A stretch of 64,000 bases of DNA from Petrolisthes cinctipes (GCA_033782935.1 JAWQEG010000259.1:1019501-1083500), one strand, 5' to 3'; numbered from the stretch's first letter, positions 22,851 through 34,149 are shown. The notes: generated by a model from the letters alone, not told the origin. Program-made: numbers and translations.

Positions 22851-23440
22851 TACCTAGCGCGAACAGACCCAGCTCTATGCTACCCTTAAAGAATCAATCG
22901 GTAAAATGAGTAGCAATGGCATTGTCACGGTCACCAAGTTTCAAGACTTCGATGGGATAGTACTGTATATATCTAAGGCACTTCAAGTTAAATAAAATGT
23001 ATTACAGAAAACAGTACAGTAGATTTATTCACTTTACAGGCACAAACAGTTAAAATTAAATAGCAGAGAGAGATACTGGGCACTTCCAGTCACCAGGCCG
23101 CTCACACACAGTACTACTACTACTTGTTGGATATATTGGCTATCAACCAGCACACAGTCTGCCGGCGAGTCTCGCCCAAACCTTACTGGAGTGAAGACGT
23201 ATTCCTGGAGCTCTGCCTGTATTGTTGTTTGTGTTGTTTCTGCGTTCTTGTATGTGTGTTATTGTTTCTGTGATGTTCTAGGTGTTGTTTATCTGTTCTA
23301 TCTCGTTTATTTTTTTGTAGTTTTGCTGTTTGTAGTATTGTTGTTTGTGGTTTGTTTGTTTTGTTGTGGTTCTGTGTGTGTATGTTTGTGTGTTCGTGTG
23401 TGTTCAGTTGTTCGCTTCCCATCTAGGCCTTGCCTGGCCT

Positions 23441-24620
23441 GATGGAGAGCGCGGATTTGGATGTGGCTTCCTCCCTGGAGGCTGACTTGGCCATGTCGGA
23501 GGAGGATAAGTCTCCTATCAAGGATCACTTGCCTGAGCTGCCTTCTCGCAAGCCTCCTCCCTTTCCTCGATCACTCGTCCGACTTCTTGCAGGATTCCGA
23601 TGGTGTGGGCTGTTTGCCTCCAGCTGCCAAGACTGCGAAGGGTGCTTCAGCTGTGCATGATGTACCTTCTCTGCCTCAACGTGGTGTTTCTTCTATGTAT
23701 ACCAACTCCTTGCCCTCGTCCAACCTTCCAGTTTTTGTCCCAAGAAATCGTAATGGTGTTCGTCTCCTTTCATATATCTGCAAGCATCATCTGACACGCT
23801 GGGACACTGGCGGTGCCACTCATTGCCGGGGAGGTACTCTGGATTACATCCTCTCGTCTGGCCTGATAGCATCTCAGGTCTAGTGCTCCTCCGTGCCAGA
23901 CTTATTCTCGGATCACACCGGTCTTCGATTTCACTATTATCCACCTGCTGGGTCAAGTGCTTCAGCCACTCATTTGCGTATTGCTTGCTGTGCCCCCTAA
24001 ATATTGCCCGACTTACATCTTATTTATGGCCCATGTATTCCCTACATTTGACATATCATCAGCTGAACAGTTGTACTCTGATCTTGTATCTGCTACTCAT
24101 GACTTTTATAGGCATTAGGTCTCCCGGCCAAACCTCCAACATCGCCACACTGCCCACTCCTAGACGCTGGATGATCGTATACAGGAGGCAAAGGAGGAGG
24201 CTGAACGTAATGGCCTATTGTTTCAAGCAAACCCAACCCCTGACCTGCTCCATCGTTACCAGATGTCCAGGGATGCTTTAGTTGTCCTGCAGGAGTATGC
24301 TCACACTGAGTCTTTGCAGAGGTTTACGGACAGCATCAACCACCAAACAAGTGTGTCTTCTATGTGGCACCTCATCCGTGGGGTTATTATAAAGACATCG
24401 GCCACTGCTCGTCATCACACTCCCGCCGACTATGCCCAACTACTTGTCGATGCCTGGTCAGAACAATCTAACCCAGCCATTCTACCCATCCACATACAAG
24501 ATGCACTCGCTTCCTGTGCTGCTGTCCATCCGCTACGGCCTAGTCTGCTCTGTTGCAAGATGATGACGATGATGCAGATGAGATAACTGAGGAGGAGTAG
24601 CGCCGTGCTCTCTCTCGGGG
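23441..24620 (+). pseudogene. LINE-B ORF1 start fused to endonuclease and upstream RT region
   Basis: The ATG at 23441 begins MESADLDVASSLEADLAMSE, the LINE-B ORF1 N-terminus. Frames then shift to 'YTNSLPSSNLPVFVPR', still ORF1. At about 23753 the sequence jumps to ORF2 endonuclease DNA ('NGVRLLSYI', then 'GGTLDYILSSGLIASQV'). The spacer before RT continues with 'YVSWPHLQHR'-type sequence in broken frames to 24620, where LINE-A begins. Neither ORF1 nor endonuclease is functional. Confidence 0.8.
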
Positions 24621-25199
24621 CCCCCCAACGGGAACCGCCTTGACGTGGTGGGGGGGCTTGCGTGTCTCTGAGACCTGGCGAGCTAGACTAGAGGGGGATC
24701 CGGCCCCTGCTCTGCCCCGATTTAGGGGAGAGAGGGCTTCCCATGCTAGTAAGGTCACCAGTGAGAGACCAGACTAAATGGTTCCCATGCATTAGGCTGC
24801 TAGTACGGGCCAACAGCGCTGCCCTCTGGAGGGACTGCCCTCTAGGGGCCGTCCTATGTTGGATGGTTGGGTGTCTGGGCCGGGAGATGTTGGGGAAGGG
24901 GGTCTCAGCACCGTCGTGGGCAAACTTTCGAGCCATTGGGGCTGCATTTTTAAACGAGTGGCCCCGTGGGGGAAGAGGTACCCCGCCCACGGCGACCAGC
25001 GCTCGGTCCCCTCATCTGCCCGGTAGGTAGTAGCTCTTGGCTCCTGGGACCAAAAACACTAAACCAATGATATATGGATACAGAAAAGCCCCAATCTCTT
25101 CCTCGAGCGGTGGTCGACCAGGCCCTCGAGACGTCACTCTCTGGTCGTGGTAAGATACAGAAAGCTGCAAATTAGAGTAGACCTAGCAGGTCGGGTGTT
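24621..25199 (+). promoter_or_regulatory. LINE-A 5' UTR, presumed internal promoter region
   Basis: About 580 bp, GC-rich, starting CCCCCCAACGGGAACCGCC. It is conserved in the minus-strand copies at 10122-10310 and 44030-44507. Non-LTR elements carry their promoter inside the 5' UTR; no specific promoter motif was identified, so the function is inferred from position. Confidence 0.5.
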
Positions 25200-27101
25200 G
25201 TGTCGAAGAACCCTGTTAACGATTTAGACACGTTAATGTTAACGAATGTGCTCGCATCCTTTACCTATGGCGCTATCCACTCCATTTTTAAGTGCTTTGG
25301 AGTAGTCCTTCGAATCCGAATCACATATGACAGTGATTGTAGGTCTAATCGGTGCTATATTACTTTCAATACAAATGCTGCTGCCAAAGCAGCATTTGAG
25401 GCAAAAGATTCTCTGACGGTGGGGGATACTCATTGTAAAGTTCAGATGATACGGTCCATCAATGTAGTTGACAGTGACAATGATTACTGCCCTAATATAT
25501 TTGATGATTCTGCAGAGCATGTCCCAAAGGAACGTCGGGTTCCTACACCCTTTTGGTTTGTGGCTTACTACAGGGAGGGACGTGGTAACATTATCCATGC
25601 TTCCCGGTATCTTGAGAGAGATTTTGGATTATTACCAATGGGCCACATAAAGAAATATGGTAAGGGAGTTTTAATCAGAGCCAAAGATCTTACACAGGCC
25701 ATGATGCTCCTCAATCTCCCCTGTCCTTCTGATAGCATGTTTGAATCTATTAAACCACATCGAACATTTAATTATAGCAAGGGGCGTATATATAATGAGG
25801 ACCTGTATGAATTCTCTGAAGAGGACATTCTCGCTATGTGCCCAGACAGTGTCCAACGAGTAACGAAGATGAAAGGCAGTGAAAATATGATCATCCTCAC
25901 TTTCTATGGCTCGCATATCCCAGATCGCATTACCATTAACCCCACCTCATTTGAGGTGAAGCCTTTTGTTGAGCATCCCCTACAGTGTTTCTGTTGTTAT
26001 GAGTTTGGTCATGGGAAAAGGAACTGCAACAACCGTTCCCGGTGTGGTAATTGTTCTGCTCTTGACTCACATCTTACTTCTGAGTGTCGGTCAGAGAGTT
26101 ACTGCTTTTACTGCAGAGATTCTTACCCCTTGCATTCTCGCCAATGTAAGATGTACCTACTTGAGCAGGATATCCTCCATTTGGCTAATACTCAATTCAT
26201 TAGAATAGGTAGTGCCAGACGGCAACTCAACTTCAGGCGACAGAAGGATGGTGGTGTGAAGACATACGCCTCCTCCCTTCGCCCTAAATTGGTTGCAGCA
26301 CCCTCTCAACCCTCTCAAGAGGCAGCTGCTTCTTGCTCTAGTGAGAACGTTTCTAAGGTTACTCTACATAATAGTTTCTCTGTCTTGGAAACTTTATCAG
26401 ACACTCATTCTGGTGACCCTTCAACTGATGACAATTCTCAGACTTTAGCTAAAGGTGTCCATGTGGTAGAGGTTCACGCTGCCACACGCTCTCCCAAAAG
26501 GAAACTTAAGTCACCTAAACTGCCACAGAGACGCCTTCGTGGTTCCTCTGAGGCACTTGATTCTATAGATGTTCCACCTTGTGAGGCAACCATCTCTGTG
26601 GACTCATCCATAGTTTCCTCTCAATTTCACCAGAAGCGTTCTCGTGGCTCTGATGAATCTCTTGATTCAACAGAAGTTCCTCCTCGCAAGCTTCCTTCGG
26701 GATCATCAGAGGGGCGTGAAGTTAATGTGGATGCCACGGATGTTGTGACTTCAAAAGATTCACTTTCTCTTCCGCTTGAGCAGCGGAGTGATTCTACCAC
26801 CTGTATTATGGATGTTGATGTATCTGCCTGTGTCAGTGATACCACTGCTGTACAGGACAGAACCAATGTAATTGTTTCAAAGAATATCCCATCTCATATA
26901 CCTTCATCTTCTTCTAACATATCAGATGCTTCAGGGACTCGTCTACGGGTCCCAATTACTGCCCCAAGTACTACTCCTCGGGTTCGCTCTTCTTCTAGTG
27001 GCCCAGGATTAGACAAATCTTATTGTTTGAAGAAACCCTCAGGTCGAGGTGGTAGTGGGAAGTACCTCCGTGAGGCTTCCCAAAAATCAGTACTAAAGTA
27101 A
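25200..27101 (+). CDS. LINE-A ORF1: RRM-like and CCHC nucleic-acid-binding protein
   Basis: 633 codons. An N-terminal RRM-like fold is suggested at about residues 10-85 ('IFKCFGVVLRIRITYDSD', 'CYITFNTNAAAKAAFEAK'). Three Cys/His knuckles follow at about 262-315: CX2CX4HX4C in 'CFCCYEFGHGKRNC', then 'CGNCSALDSHLTSEC', then 'CFYCRDSYPLHSRQC'. The C-terminal half is Ser/Pro-rich and charged, with duplicated 'GSSEALDSIDVPP' and 'GSDESLDSTEVPP' units. Such proteins coat element RNA and act as chaperones in the RNP. The start is given as the beginning of the open frame; the first codons (VSKNP) may not be the true start. The frame overlaps the ORF2 frame at the TAA. Confidence 0.88.
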   Translation: MSKNPVNDLDTLMLTNVLASFTYGAIHSIFKCFGVVLRIRITYDSDCRSNRCYITFNTNAAAKAAFEAKDSLTVGDTHCKVQMIRSINVVDSDNDYCPNIFDDSAEHVPKERRVPTPFWFVAYYREGRGNIIHASRYLERDFGLLPMGHIKKYGKGVLIRAKDLTQAMMLLNLPCPSDSMFESIKPHRTFNYSKGRIYNEDLYEFSEEDILAMCPDSVQRVTKMKGSENMIILTFYGSHIPDRITINPTSFEVKPFVEHPLQCFCCYEFGHGKRNCNNRSRCGNCSALDSHLTSECRSESYCFYCRDSYPLHSRQCKMYLLEQDILHLANTQFIRIGSARRQLNFRRQKDGGVKTYASSLRPKLVAAPSQPSQEAAASCSSENVSKVTLHNSFSVLETLSDTHSGDPSTDDNSQTLAKGVHVVEVHAATRSPKRKLKSPKLPQRRLRGSSEALDSIDVPPCEATISVDSSIVSSQFHQKRSRGSDESLDSTEVPPRKLPSGSSEGREVNVDATDVVTSKDSLSLPLEQRSDSTTCIMDVDVSACVSDTTAVQDRTNVIVSKNIPSHIPSSSSNISDASGTRLRVPITAPSTTPRVRSSSSGPGLDKSYCLKKPSGRGGSGKYLREASQKSVLK

Positions 27102-27136
27102 CACCGTTCAAAGTCCTTCAGTGGAATTGCCGTGGC

Positions 27137-30100
27137 TTGCGTGCTTCTTGGGAGGAACTGCGCATTCTTCTCTCTAGCTTCTCTCCTGCATGTGTTTCTC
27201 TCCAAGAGACAATGCTTGGGGACTACATTCCTGCCAGTCCTCCAGCATACTCAGCATTTTATTCCAATTCATTCGAAGGGCAGGGTCATCATGGTGGCTC
27301 TGCCATCCTAGTTCGCCGAGATATTCCATGCACGAGCCTGGAGCTTGACACTCCGCTCCAGGCAGTTGCAGTTAAGGTTTTTATGGACCGCCCGTACACT
27401 GTATGCAGTCTATACCTTCCTCCCAGTGTTACAGTTGAGAGGGGTGATCTCAACCATCTTGTACGGCACCTTCCATCTCCCTTTATTTTATTGGGTGATT
27501 TTAATGGTCGTCATCCTCTGTGGGGTGACAGTTCGGTCAACCCCAGGGGTGTTTTATTGGCTTCTTTTATTGAGGATGAGGGATTAGTGGTTTTAAATAC
27601 GGGAGATGTGACACATTTTAATAGCCCTACTGGGACTTTTACCGCCATTGACATTTCCCTTTGCTCACCCAGTGCTCTGTTGGATTTTACTTGGGGAGTG
27701 TTGCCTGACTTATATGGCAGTGACTATTTCCCTATACTTTTAGAAGGTAACAGGTACGAACCACAGTCTCGTCTTCCTAGGTGGAAATTAGAGAAGGCTG
27801 ACTGGCAGTTTTTTAGAGAGCTAACTTCTTCGGTCTCTTCTGTAGCCGATTTCGGTAGCTCTGACGAGGCTGTAACATATTTCACTGATATGCTCCACTC
27901 TGCTGCTCTCAACTCTATCCCTAGAACTTCTGGCTACTTTCCCAAACGTCCTGTCCCTTGGTGGTCACCAGCCTGCACCACTGCTGTGCAGGAGAAGCGC
28001 GCTGCTTTCTCTCGCCTTCGTCGCAATCGTGGGGACCCAACTCGTTTAGAGGACTTCCGACGGGCAAGGGCTCGGGCTAGACGAGTTTTAAAAGAGGCCC
28101 GACGTGCATCTTGGAAGGCCTATGTGTCTTCAATTAATACTAAAACTCCACTCACCCAAGTGTTCAGGAGAGTCCGTAAGATGGCGGGAAAGTTTTCTCC
28201 TAGTTCTCCACCTATACTTAAGGTCAATGGAATTAAGATCATGGATGGTTTGACAGTGGCCAATACCATGGCGGAGGCTTTTGCAAAGGTCTCCAGCCGT
28301 GACTCTCGACCTCTGGCTGTCAGGCATGAGTTAAGAGCCAAGGAGCGTACAGTCCTGGATTTCACAGGGAACGAGAATGAAAGTTATAACCATATATTCA
28401 CCCTGAGAGACCTGCATTCTGCTCTCTCTCTCTGCGGCGACACTTCTCCTGGGCCAGACAACATCCCATATGCAATGTTACGACACTTGGGTGAGGAAGC
28501 GATCTCATTTCTTTTAGCTGTATATAACAGAATCTGGCTGGAGGGTGTCTTCCCTTCTGGGTGGAGGGTTGCTACCATCCTTCCTTTTCTCAAGCCAGGC
28601 AATGACTCTGGTGTTGCCCTCAATTATCGACCAATTGCCTTGACCTCCTGTCTCTGTAAACTATTTGAAAAGATGGTGAATGTCAGACTGGTATACTTCT
28701 TGGAACGGGGTGATTTTCTGTCTCCGTCCCAGTCTGGCTTTCGTAAATACCGTTCCACTACAGATGCTCTGGTCAGGTTGGAAGCTGCTGCATGTGAGGC
28801 TTTTACACGACATCAACACCTTGTCTGTGTATTCTTCGATTTAGAGAAAGCCTATGACACTACATGGCAATATGGCATCCTGCAGCAACTCCATTTATAT
28901 GGCCTGCGGGGTCGCCTTCCACGCTTTCTTAAGGAGTTTCTCAGTGGTCGCAGGTTTTCTGTGAGGGTTGGTACAACCCACTCAGCATCTGTTGCACAGG
29001 AGGAGGGCGTCCCCCAGGGAAGCGTCCTCAGTGTCACATTGTTTGCAGTAGTATACCATGTTGTTATAAGGTCAAAACTCGACTATGGGTGTGAGGTGTA
29101 CTCTTCTGCCACCGATGCCCGTCTCAGAGTTTTAGACCCTGTTCATAATGCTGGAGTACGTCTGGCGACTGGAGCCTTCAGGTCGTCCCCAATCCCCAGT
29201 CTCCTGGTGGACGCTAATGAGCCACCTCTTGATCTCCGTCGCCAGTCCTTGATGGTTCGTTGTTGGCATCGATTACATCGACTTCCTGACACCCTACCTT
29301 GCTTGGCGGTGTCATCTGATATCATGTCTCAGTACTACCTATTACATTCTCGTGCACCATGGCCCTTTGGCTTCCGGGTCAGAAAGGCTATGGAGGAGAT
29401 GGGCATAGATGACTTTCAGATTTGTCCTGTGAGGGTCCCCAGGGTGGCTCCATGGCTTCTTCCAGAAGTTTTCCCCTGCACCTACTTTACAGACAAGAAG
29501 GAATTTCTTCCTCCTCCAGTGGCTCGTTCCCTCTTTTTAGAACATGCCTTCACTCACAGGGAATCCCTCCCTGTGTACACTGATGGGTCAAAGTCTGATG
29601 CTGGAGTTGGCTTTGGAGTTGTCTTTCCTGACTTTTGCCGTGGAGGCAGGCTCCCTTCTGTCATGTCCATTTTTACTGCTGAGCTCTCGGCCATTTTATA
29701 TGCCCTCCAAGTGATTTTTACTCTCCCTCAGCCTTCGTTTACTATTTTTAGCGATTCCTGTAGTGCCTTGCAGGCCTTGTGCAATTTTAACTCTTTCCAT
29801 CCCCTGGTGTTGGCCATTCTTGAGTGGCTTGTCCTCCTGGGTCGTCGTGGCCGGAAAGTCACTTTTTGTTGGGTCCCGGCCCATGTGGGTGTTGATGGGA
29901 ATGAGCGGGCTGACGCCCTGGCTAAGGCTGTGGTCTCCAATTCCCGGCCACCTGCCAGGCGTCATCCTGTTCCTGCAGTGGACCTTCGACCCTACATAGA
30001 TGCTACCGTTCGTTCCTGCTGGCAGGACAGATGGGACACCATCTGGGCTAACAAGCTCCGTGACATCCGCCAGCGCCTTGGATTGTGGAGCTACAGTGGC

Positions 30101-30403
30101 CTGTCCCGCCGGTGGGAGACGGCTCTTGTCCGTCTCCGCATTGGCCACACATTATTGACTCATGGCTTTTTAATGGAGAGGGCTCACCCTCCCTACTGTG
30201 ATGATTGTCTTGTCCCTTTGACAGTACGGCATCTTATTGTCGAGTGTCCCAGCCTTGGGGACCTTCGTCGTAGGCACCTCTCCGAGTACCGGAAGGGTGA
30301 CGGTTCTTACAGTCTCTCCCAGGTGCTCGGGGAGGAGGCTTGTAGTGTGGGAGGGAACACCCTCTCCTATGTGGAGGAGGCTGGCCTCCTCCAAAAGTTG
30401 TGA
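27137..30403 (+). CDS. LINE-A ORF2: endonuclease, RT (catalytic centre deleted), RNase H
   Basis: 1088 codons counted from a TTG; the frame is open upstream and includes the endonuclease motif QWNCRG at 27119-27136. Endonuclease landmarks are 'SLQET', 'LLGDFNGRHPLW' (about 119) and 'GSDYFPI' (about 194), where the catalytic His of SDH is Tyr. RT has 'FFDLEKAYDTTW' (about 565) and 'EEGVPQGSVLS' (about 626), but an in-frame deletion of about 140 codons follows 'LFAV', removing motif C (YXDD) and the thumb. RNase H keeps 'YTDGSKS' (812), 'AELSAI' (848), 'FSDSCSAL' (871) and 'HVGVDGNERADALAK' (915). A C-terminal Cys/His motif 'CDDC...HLIVECP' ends it. The ORF is long but enzymatically dead as endonuclease and RT. 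Confidence 0.9.
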   Translation: MRASWEELRILLSSFSPACVSLQETMLGDYIPASPPAYSAFYSNSFEGQGHHGGSAILVRRDIPCTSLELDTPLQAVAVKVFMDRPYTVCSLYLPPSVTVERGDLNHLVRHLPSPFILLGDFNGRHPLWGDSSVNPRGVLLASFIEDEGLVVLNTGDVTHFNSPTGTFTAIDISLCSPSALLDFTWGVLPDLYGSDYFPILLEGNRYEPQSRLPRWKLEKADWQFFRELTSSVSSVADFGSSDEAVTYFTDMLHSAALNSIPRTSGYFPKRPVPWWSPACTTAVQEKRAAFSRLRRNRGDPTRLEDFRRARARARRVLKEARRASWKAYVSSINTKTPLTQVFRRVRKMAGKFSPSSPPILKVNGIKIMDGLTVANTMAEAFAKVSSRDSRPLAVRHELRAKERTVLDFTGNENESYNHIFTLRDLHSALSLCGDTSPGPDNIPYAMLRHLGEEAISFLLAVYNRIWLEGVFPSGWRVATILPFLKPGNDSGVALNYRPIALTSCLCKLFEKMVNVRLVYFLERGDFLSPSQSGFRKYRSTTDALVRLEAAACEAFTRHQHLVCVFFDLEKAYDTTWQYGILQQLHLYGLRGRLPRFLKEFLSGRRFSVRVGTTHSASVAQEEGVPQGSVLSVTLFAVVYHVVIRSKLDYGCEVYSSATDARLRVLDPVHNAGVRLATGAFRSSPIPSLLVDANEPPLDLRRQSLMVRCWHRLHRLPDTLPCLAVSSDIMSQYYLLHSRAPWPFGFRVRKAMEEMGIDDFQICPVRVPRVAPWLLPEVFPCTYFTDKKEFLPPPVARSLFLEHAFTHRESLPVYTDGSKSDAGVGFGVVFPDFCRGGRLPSVMSIFTAELSAILYALQVIFTLPQPSFTIFSDSCSALQALCNFNSFHPLVLAILEWLVLLGRRGRKVTFCWVPAHVGVDGNERADALAKAVVSNSRPPARRHPVPAVDLRPYIDATVRSCWQDRWDTIWANKLRDIRQRLGLWSYSGLSRRWETALVRLRIGHTLLTHGFLMERAHPPYCDDCLVPLTVRHLIVECPSLGDLRRRHLSEYRKGDGSYSLSQVLGEEACSVGGNTLSYVEEAGLLQKL

Positions 30404-30675
30404 ATTTTATTATATTTATTTTCTTATCTTTTATATATTTTAGTTGAATTAGTCAGTTTTTTTTTTTTTAGTATAAATGTGCCTTTTAGTTTGGATGTTC
30501 TTTTATTCATGCTGCCTATCCCTTTCGGGGTGGAGAAGTCTGTTTAGTTTGTGTAAATATTTTATTAATGATGTAGATGAATACTTTGTATTGGGCGGTA
30601 TATGACCATAGCTGTTACGCCGCCAAATGCCTCATGGCATTTCTAAATCAATCAATCAATCAATCTCTCTCGGGG

Positions 30676-32979
30676 TAGAGCTTCTTCCCCTGGTGATGAT
30701 GGTATGACTTATGCTGTGCTGCGCCTACTTCAGCAAGTTCCTGGGAACCCTCTACTTCGACTGTACAGCAGCACAATAATACCCATCCCTTAGCCCAGCA
30801 CTGTGAACTTCAGGCTTATTTCCCTTACTTCCTGTTTTTGTAAGGTTATGGAGTGAATCTTACTCAATCGTCTCATGTACAGGTTGCAGGATTGCCTTTC
30901 TCCATGGCTGTTTGGTTTCCTTCCCAAGCGGAGCACACACCACTGCCTAGTCGACCTGTACTCTCGCCTTTCGAGGGACAATGTAGTGGCCTTCATTGAC
31001 CTTCGAAGTGTCTTCGATGTTGCTAATAGAGACATCATTTTGGATCAACTGGTTGACTCTGGGATAAAGGGTAATCTACTATGGTGGATTCGGGGCTACC
31101 TCAGTAACAGGACCTCTCATGTGTTTTTCAGTAGTGCGCTCAGTCTTTTGCGCAGTTTTCATCTTGGTACGCCTCAAAGGGGCGTTCTCAGCCCATTGTT
31201 ATTTAATATTCTGATGCATCGACTTCTCACTTCTCTCCATGATATTCCTGGAACTACAATTACGTGCAATGCTGATGATATCTGTGTTCATTCTACCTCA
31301 CCAAGGAATCTCCAGCGGTTTCTTGACTCCTTCTCTGTGGCCTCCTCTCACTGTGGCATTATTGTCTCCCCTGATAAGAACAGAATATTCACCTGCCACC
31401 TTCCTCAAGCTCGACCAGTGTTCACCATTGGAGAGACTGTCATTCTCATGTGTTCCCAGTACCGCTACCTGCGCGCGCCAGACAATATTTGGCCGATTAT
31501 CCCTACCAGACCTCAAGACCATCCCATTGTCCAGGACTTATTGGGTCGTCTCCATCGCCGACTTACACCACGTCAATGGCTTTCTAGCAACTCCTCGGGC
31601 ATCTCCATCCCAGTAGCCAGAACCATCTATATTGCTTTTATTCGTTCAGTTGTTGATTACCTCTCCCCTGCTTTGATTCAACTTCCGAGGGCTACTCTGG
31701 AAACTTTAGAAAAAATTCAGAATAGAGCAATGAGAATAGTTCTCCTCTGTCCAATGTCGACCAAGATAGTGAACATGCAGCGTGAGTTGCGTCTTCCCCC
31801 ATTAATCGAGAGAATTTATTGTAATGTTACATGCTTCACTGTCAAGTGCGTCAATTTCCCACATTTCTTACCCCATTACTCTCAGTCAGTCAGGACTTCT
31901 CTTAGGCCAAACTCCCCTGTCCCTCCCATACTGCCTGCTGCTGAATGTACTCTTATCAGGTCTGTTTCTTCTATGCTCCGTAGTCTCAATAAAGATATAA
32001 TGGTTGCAGACGTCCCCCCAGGACCCCCTCCATGGATGCTACCAACACCTGATGTGAGCTTCACACCTACTTCCAAGTCGGAATTGCCTTCTCTACAGCG
32101 GCAATTGGCTCTGGAACACATAGAAAAAGTGACGTCCTCCATCACAGATCCATACTGCCCCTACACTGATAGCTCATTGCAGTTCGATGGTACAGCAGGT
32201 TGTGCCGTTTTCTCACCTGACATGGAGTCACCTCCAGGGGGCTGGGTTGGCAGTCGTCTCTGTAACCACTCTAGCTCAACATTGTGTGAACTGTATGCCA
32301 TTCTGGATGCTGTTAGTCTTGTTTGTCAACGTGGAGTGAATGATGCCATTTTTTGTGACTCTAAATCTGCCCTTTATTCCCTCTCTAGTGTTCAGCCTAC
32401 ACACCTTACTGTTATTCAGCAGATTTGATCGTTTTTGGCATTATTGCGTGATTGTAACTTGACTGTCAAATATTTATGGGTGCCATCCCATGTAGGTTTA
32501 CGTTACAATGGTATAGTTGACAGACTCGGAAAGGAAGCCTGCCATCTGTCTACTCGTGGGGTTGGACGTCCTCTCTCCTTGACATATTACCTTTTTAGAG
32601 TTAGCTCTGCTGCTCTCCTCCCTGAACAGCGACGCAGGGATGCAGAGAGGCCTTTCAGCATCTCCATCACCCATTACGAGACTGTCTCCGTCGAGGCCTC
32701 ATGGGTCGGAGGCACAATGTAGTCTCTGATCGTTTGAGGCTTGGCTACCGGCCACCATGGCAAGTTGCTGGGATGCAGGGTGAGCCTCCCTTCACTGAGT
32801 GTCGCTTGTGTCGAGCGCCTCGTGCTAACACTATAGAGCACTATTGCCTGGTCTGCCCCACTTTCCGACACTTGCTGCCCCGGGGCCTGCCACTTGATGT
32901 GGTTTGTCGACACCTGCTGAACCATCAGGTTCTGGAGGAACTTCTGGTAAGCCACCCTCGTTTTGGTGGATTTAAGTAG
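30676..32979 (+). pseudogene. LINE-B ORF2: RT, RNase H and Cys/His tail
   Basis: The main open stretch is 30875-32428. RT motif A is 'AFIDLRSVFDVANRD', motif B 'GTPQRGVLSPLLFN', and motif C reads 'CNADDICVHS', where Asn replaces the Tyr of YADD. RNase H begins at 'YTDSSLQFDGTAG' (about 32160), continues 'STLCELYAI' and 'FCDSKSALYSL', and is cut by a TGA at 32426-32428 just before 'VPSHVGLRYNGIVDRL' in the next frame. A frameshift near 32700 leads to the end piece 'ECRLCRAPRANTIEHYCLVCP', a zinc-binding tail common in LINE ORF2 proteins, and a stop near 32979. It is followed by a GT-repeat 3' UTR and poly(A). Confidence 0.85.
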
Positions 32980-33177
32980 GTCATAATGTAAATAGTTGTA
33001 TGTATGCTAGTGCTTCATTCTGTTATGTTTTCGTGATGTGTGTGTGTGTGTGTGCGTGTGTGTATGTCTGTGGTTGTAGTCATCGGATTCTCATGAGTCC
33101 CGCATACCCTTGTGTATTGTTGTCTGCCTGTTGACTGACGCTACGGCGCAATAAAAAAAAAAAAAAGTCTGCCGGCG

Positions 33178-33994
33178 TTCTCTCTCCTGCACTCTTAGAT
33201 AAACTCTATTACAGTAAATGAACCATCACTCTCATACCTGAATCTACATTGAATGACTGTTTCACCACCCTTCACCAGAGTCTCTCATCATGCTAATAAG
33301 CCTAAGCAACAAGCCTACAGAAATAAATATTCCCTTAAGAAGTAGCAAATAAAGTAAATATAACCCCAACACCAATAAAACACCGAACACCTACCATTCC
33401 TACATATAATACATATAACAGCCAAATAACCCCAAAACACTCCCAGACAATGAAACTCAGAGAATTCATTAGATACTTAAGTAGTTATATTCACTGTCGA
33501 ATGTGACAGGCACCACCTAGGAAAAGCTGCCATGGTTGCAAGGATAATAATGGCGCCTTTTATCATTGGATAATTGGTTATTATATCTCGCAACTGGATA
33601 ATAGGATGATGCGAACCAGTTTAACACAGTAATAACCAGTTACCATAACATATCCATTTTGAGGGGTGCAATCTCAAATTTACTTTGTCGATTAAATACA
33701 CAGGGTAATTTTTACACCCAAACTATTTGTGAAAACGTGCATATGATTTTCTATCCACATTATTATAGTATTAGATTTATTCAGCCACCTCACACACTGG
33801 CGATAGCACCAGCCACTTTTTTCAACCAGATAAGAGTTGTTATTAAACCTGACGAAATGGTAAAGGTTCATATCTACACTCACCAGGACTGGAAATTTCT
33901 ATCGATGATTTTCCAGTTTGATGCAAATTGTCAGGGCTCTTTTTTTTTAATTTTAATTAATTGTGCCGAGGCGTCAAGCAAAAGTCAGACAAGA
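33178..33994. other. IR intron sequence, no gene recognised
   Basis: Non-repetitive AT-rich sequence between two LINE nests; short frames only. Confidence 0.4.
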
Positions 33995-34035
33995 AAACGT
34001 AAGGGTAGGCGGGACCCATGAGAATCTAATGACTA

Positions 34036-34078
<43 letters not shown>

Positions 34079-34149
34079 CACGAAAACCTAACAGAATGAA
34101 CCACTGGAATACAGACAAATATTTACATTATGACCTACTTAAATCCACC

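Larger units (their letters stand above)
24621..30663 (+). mobile_element. full-length LINE-A (RNase H-bearing I-group non-LTR retrotransposon)
   Basis: The TSD TCTCTCTCGGGG lies at 24609-24620 and 30664-30675. The element starts with a GC-rich 5' UTR (CCCCCCAACGGGAACC), encodes two long ORFs and ends with a 3' UTR and (ATCA)n tail. ORF1 with CCHC knuckles plus ORF2 with endonuclease, RT and RNase H is the layout of the I group. Both ORFs are uninterrupted, yet ORF2 lacks the RT catalytic centre, so this copy probably moved with enzymes supplied by another copy. It is nested in LINE-B. Confidence 0.92.
23168..33166 (+). mobile_element. LINE-B insertion with 11-12 bp TSD, interrupted by LINE-A
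   Basis: The target duplication GTCTGCCGGCG flanks the element (23157-23167 and 33167-33177), so both ends of this insertion are precise. It starts GAGTCTCGCC and ends ...GCAATAAAAAAA with a poly(A) tail. Removing LINE-A (24621-30675, counting one TSD copy) leaves about 3.9 kb, against 5.4 kb for the copy at 57805-63208. The missing 1.5 kb is a deletion near 23753 joining ORF1 to the endonuclease domain. It lies in the intron between the M2 and M3 exons of the IR gene. Confidence 0.9.
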
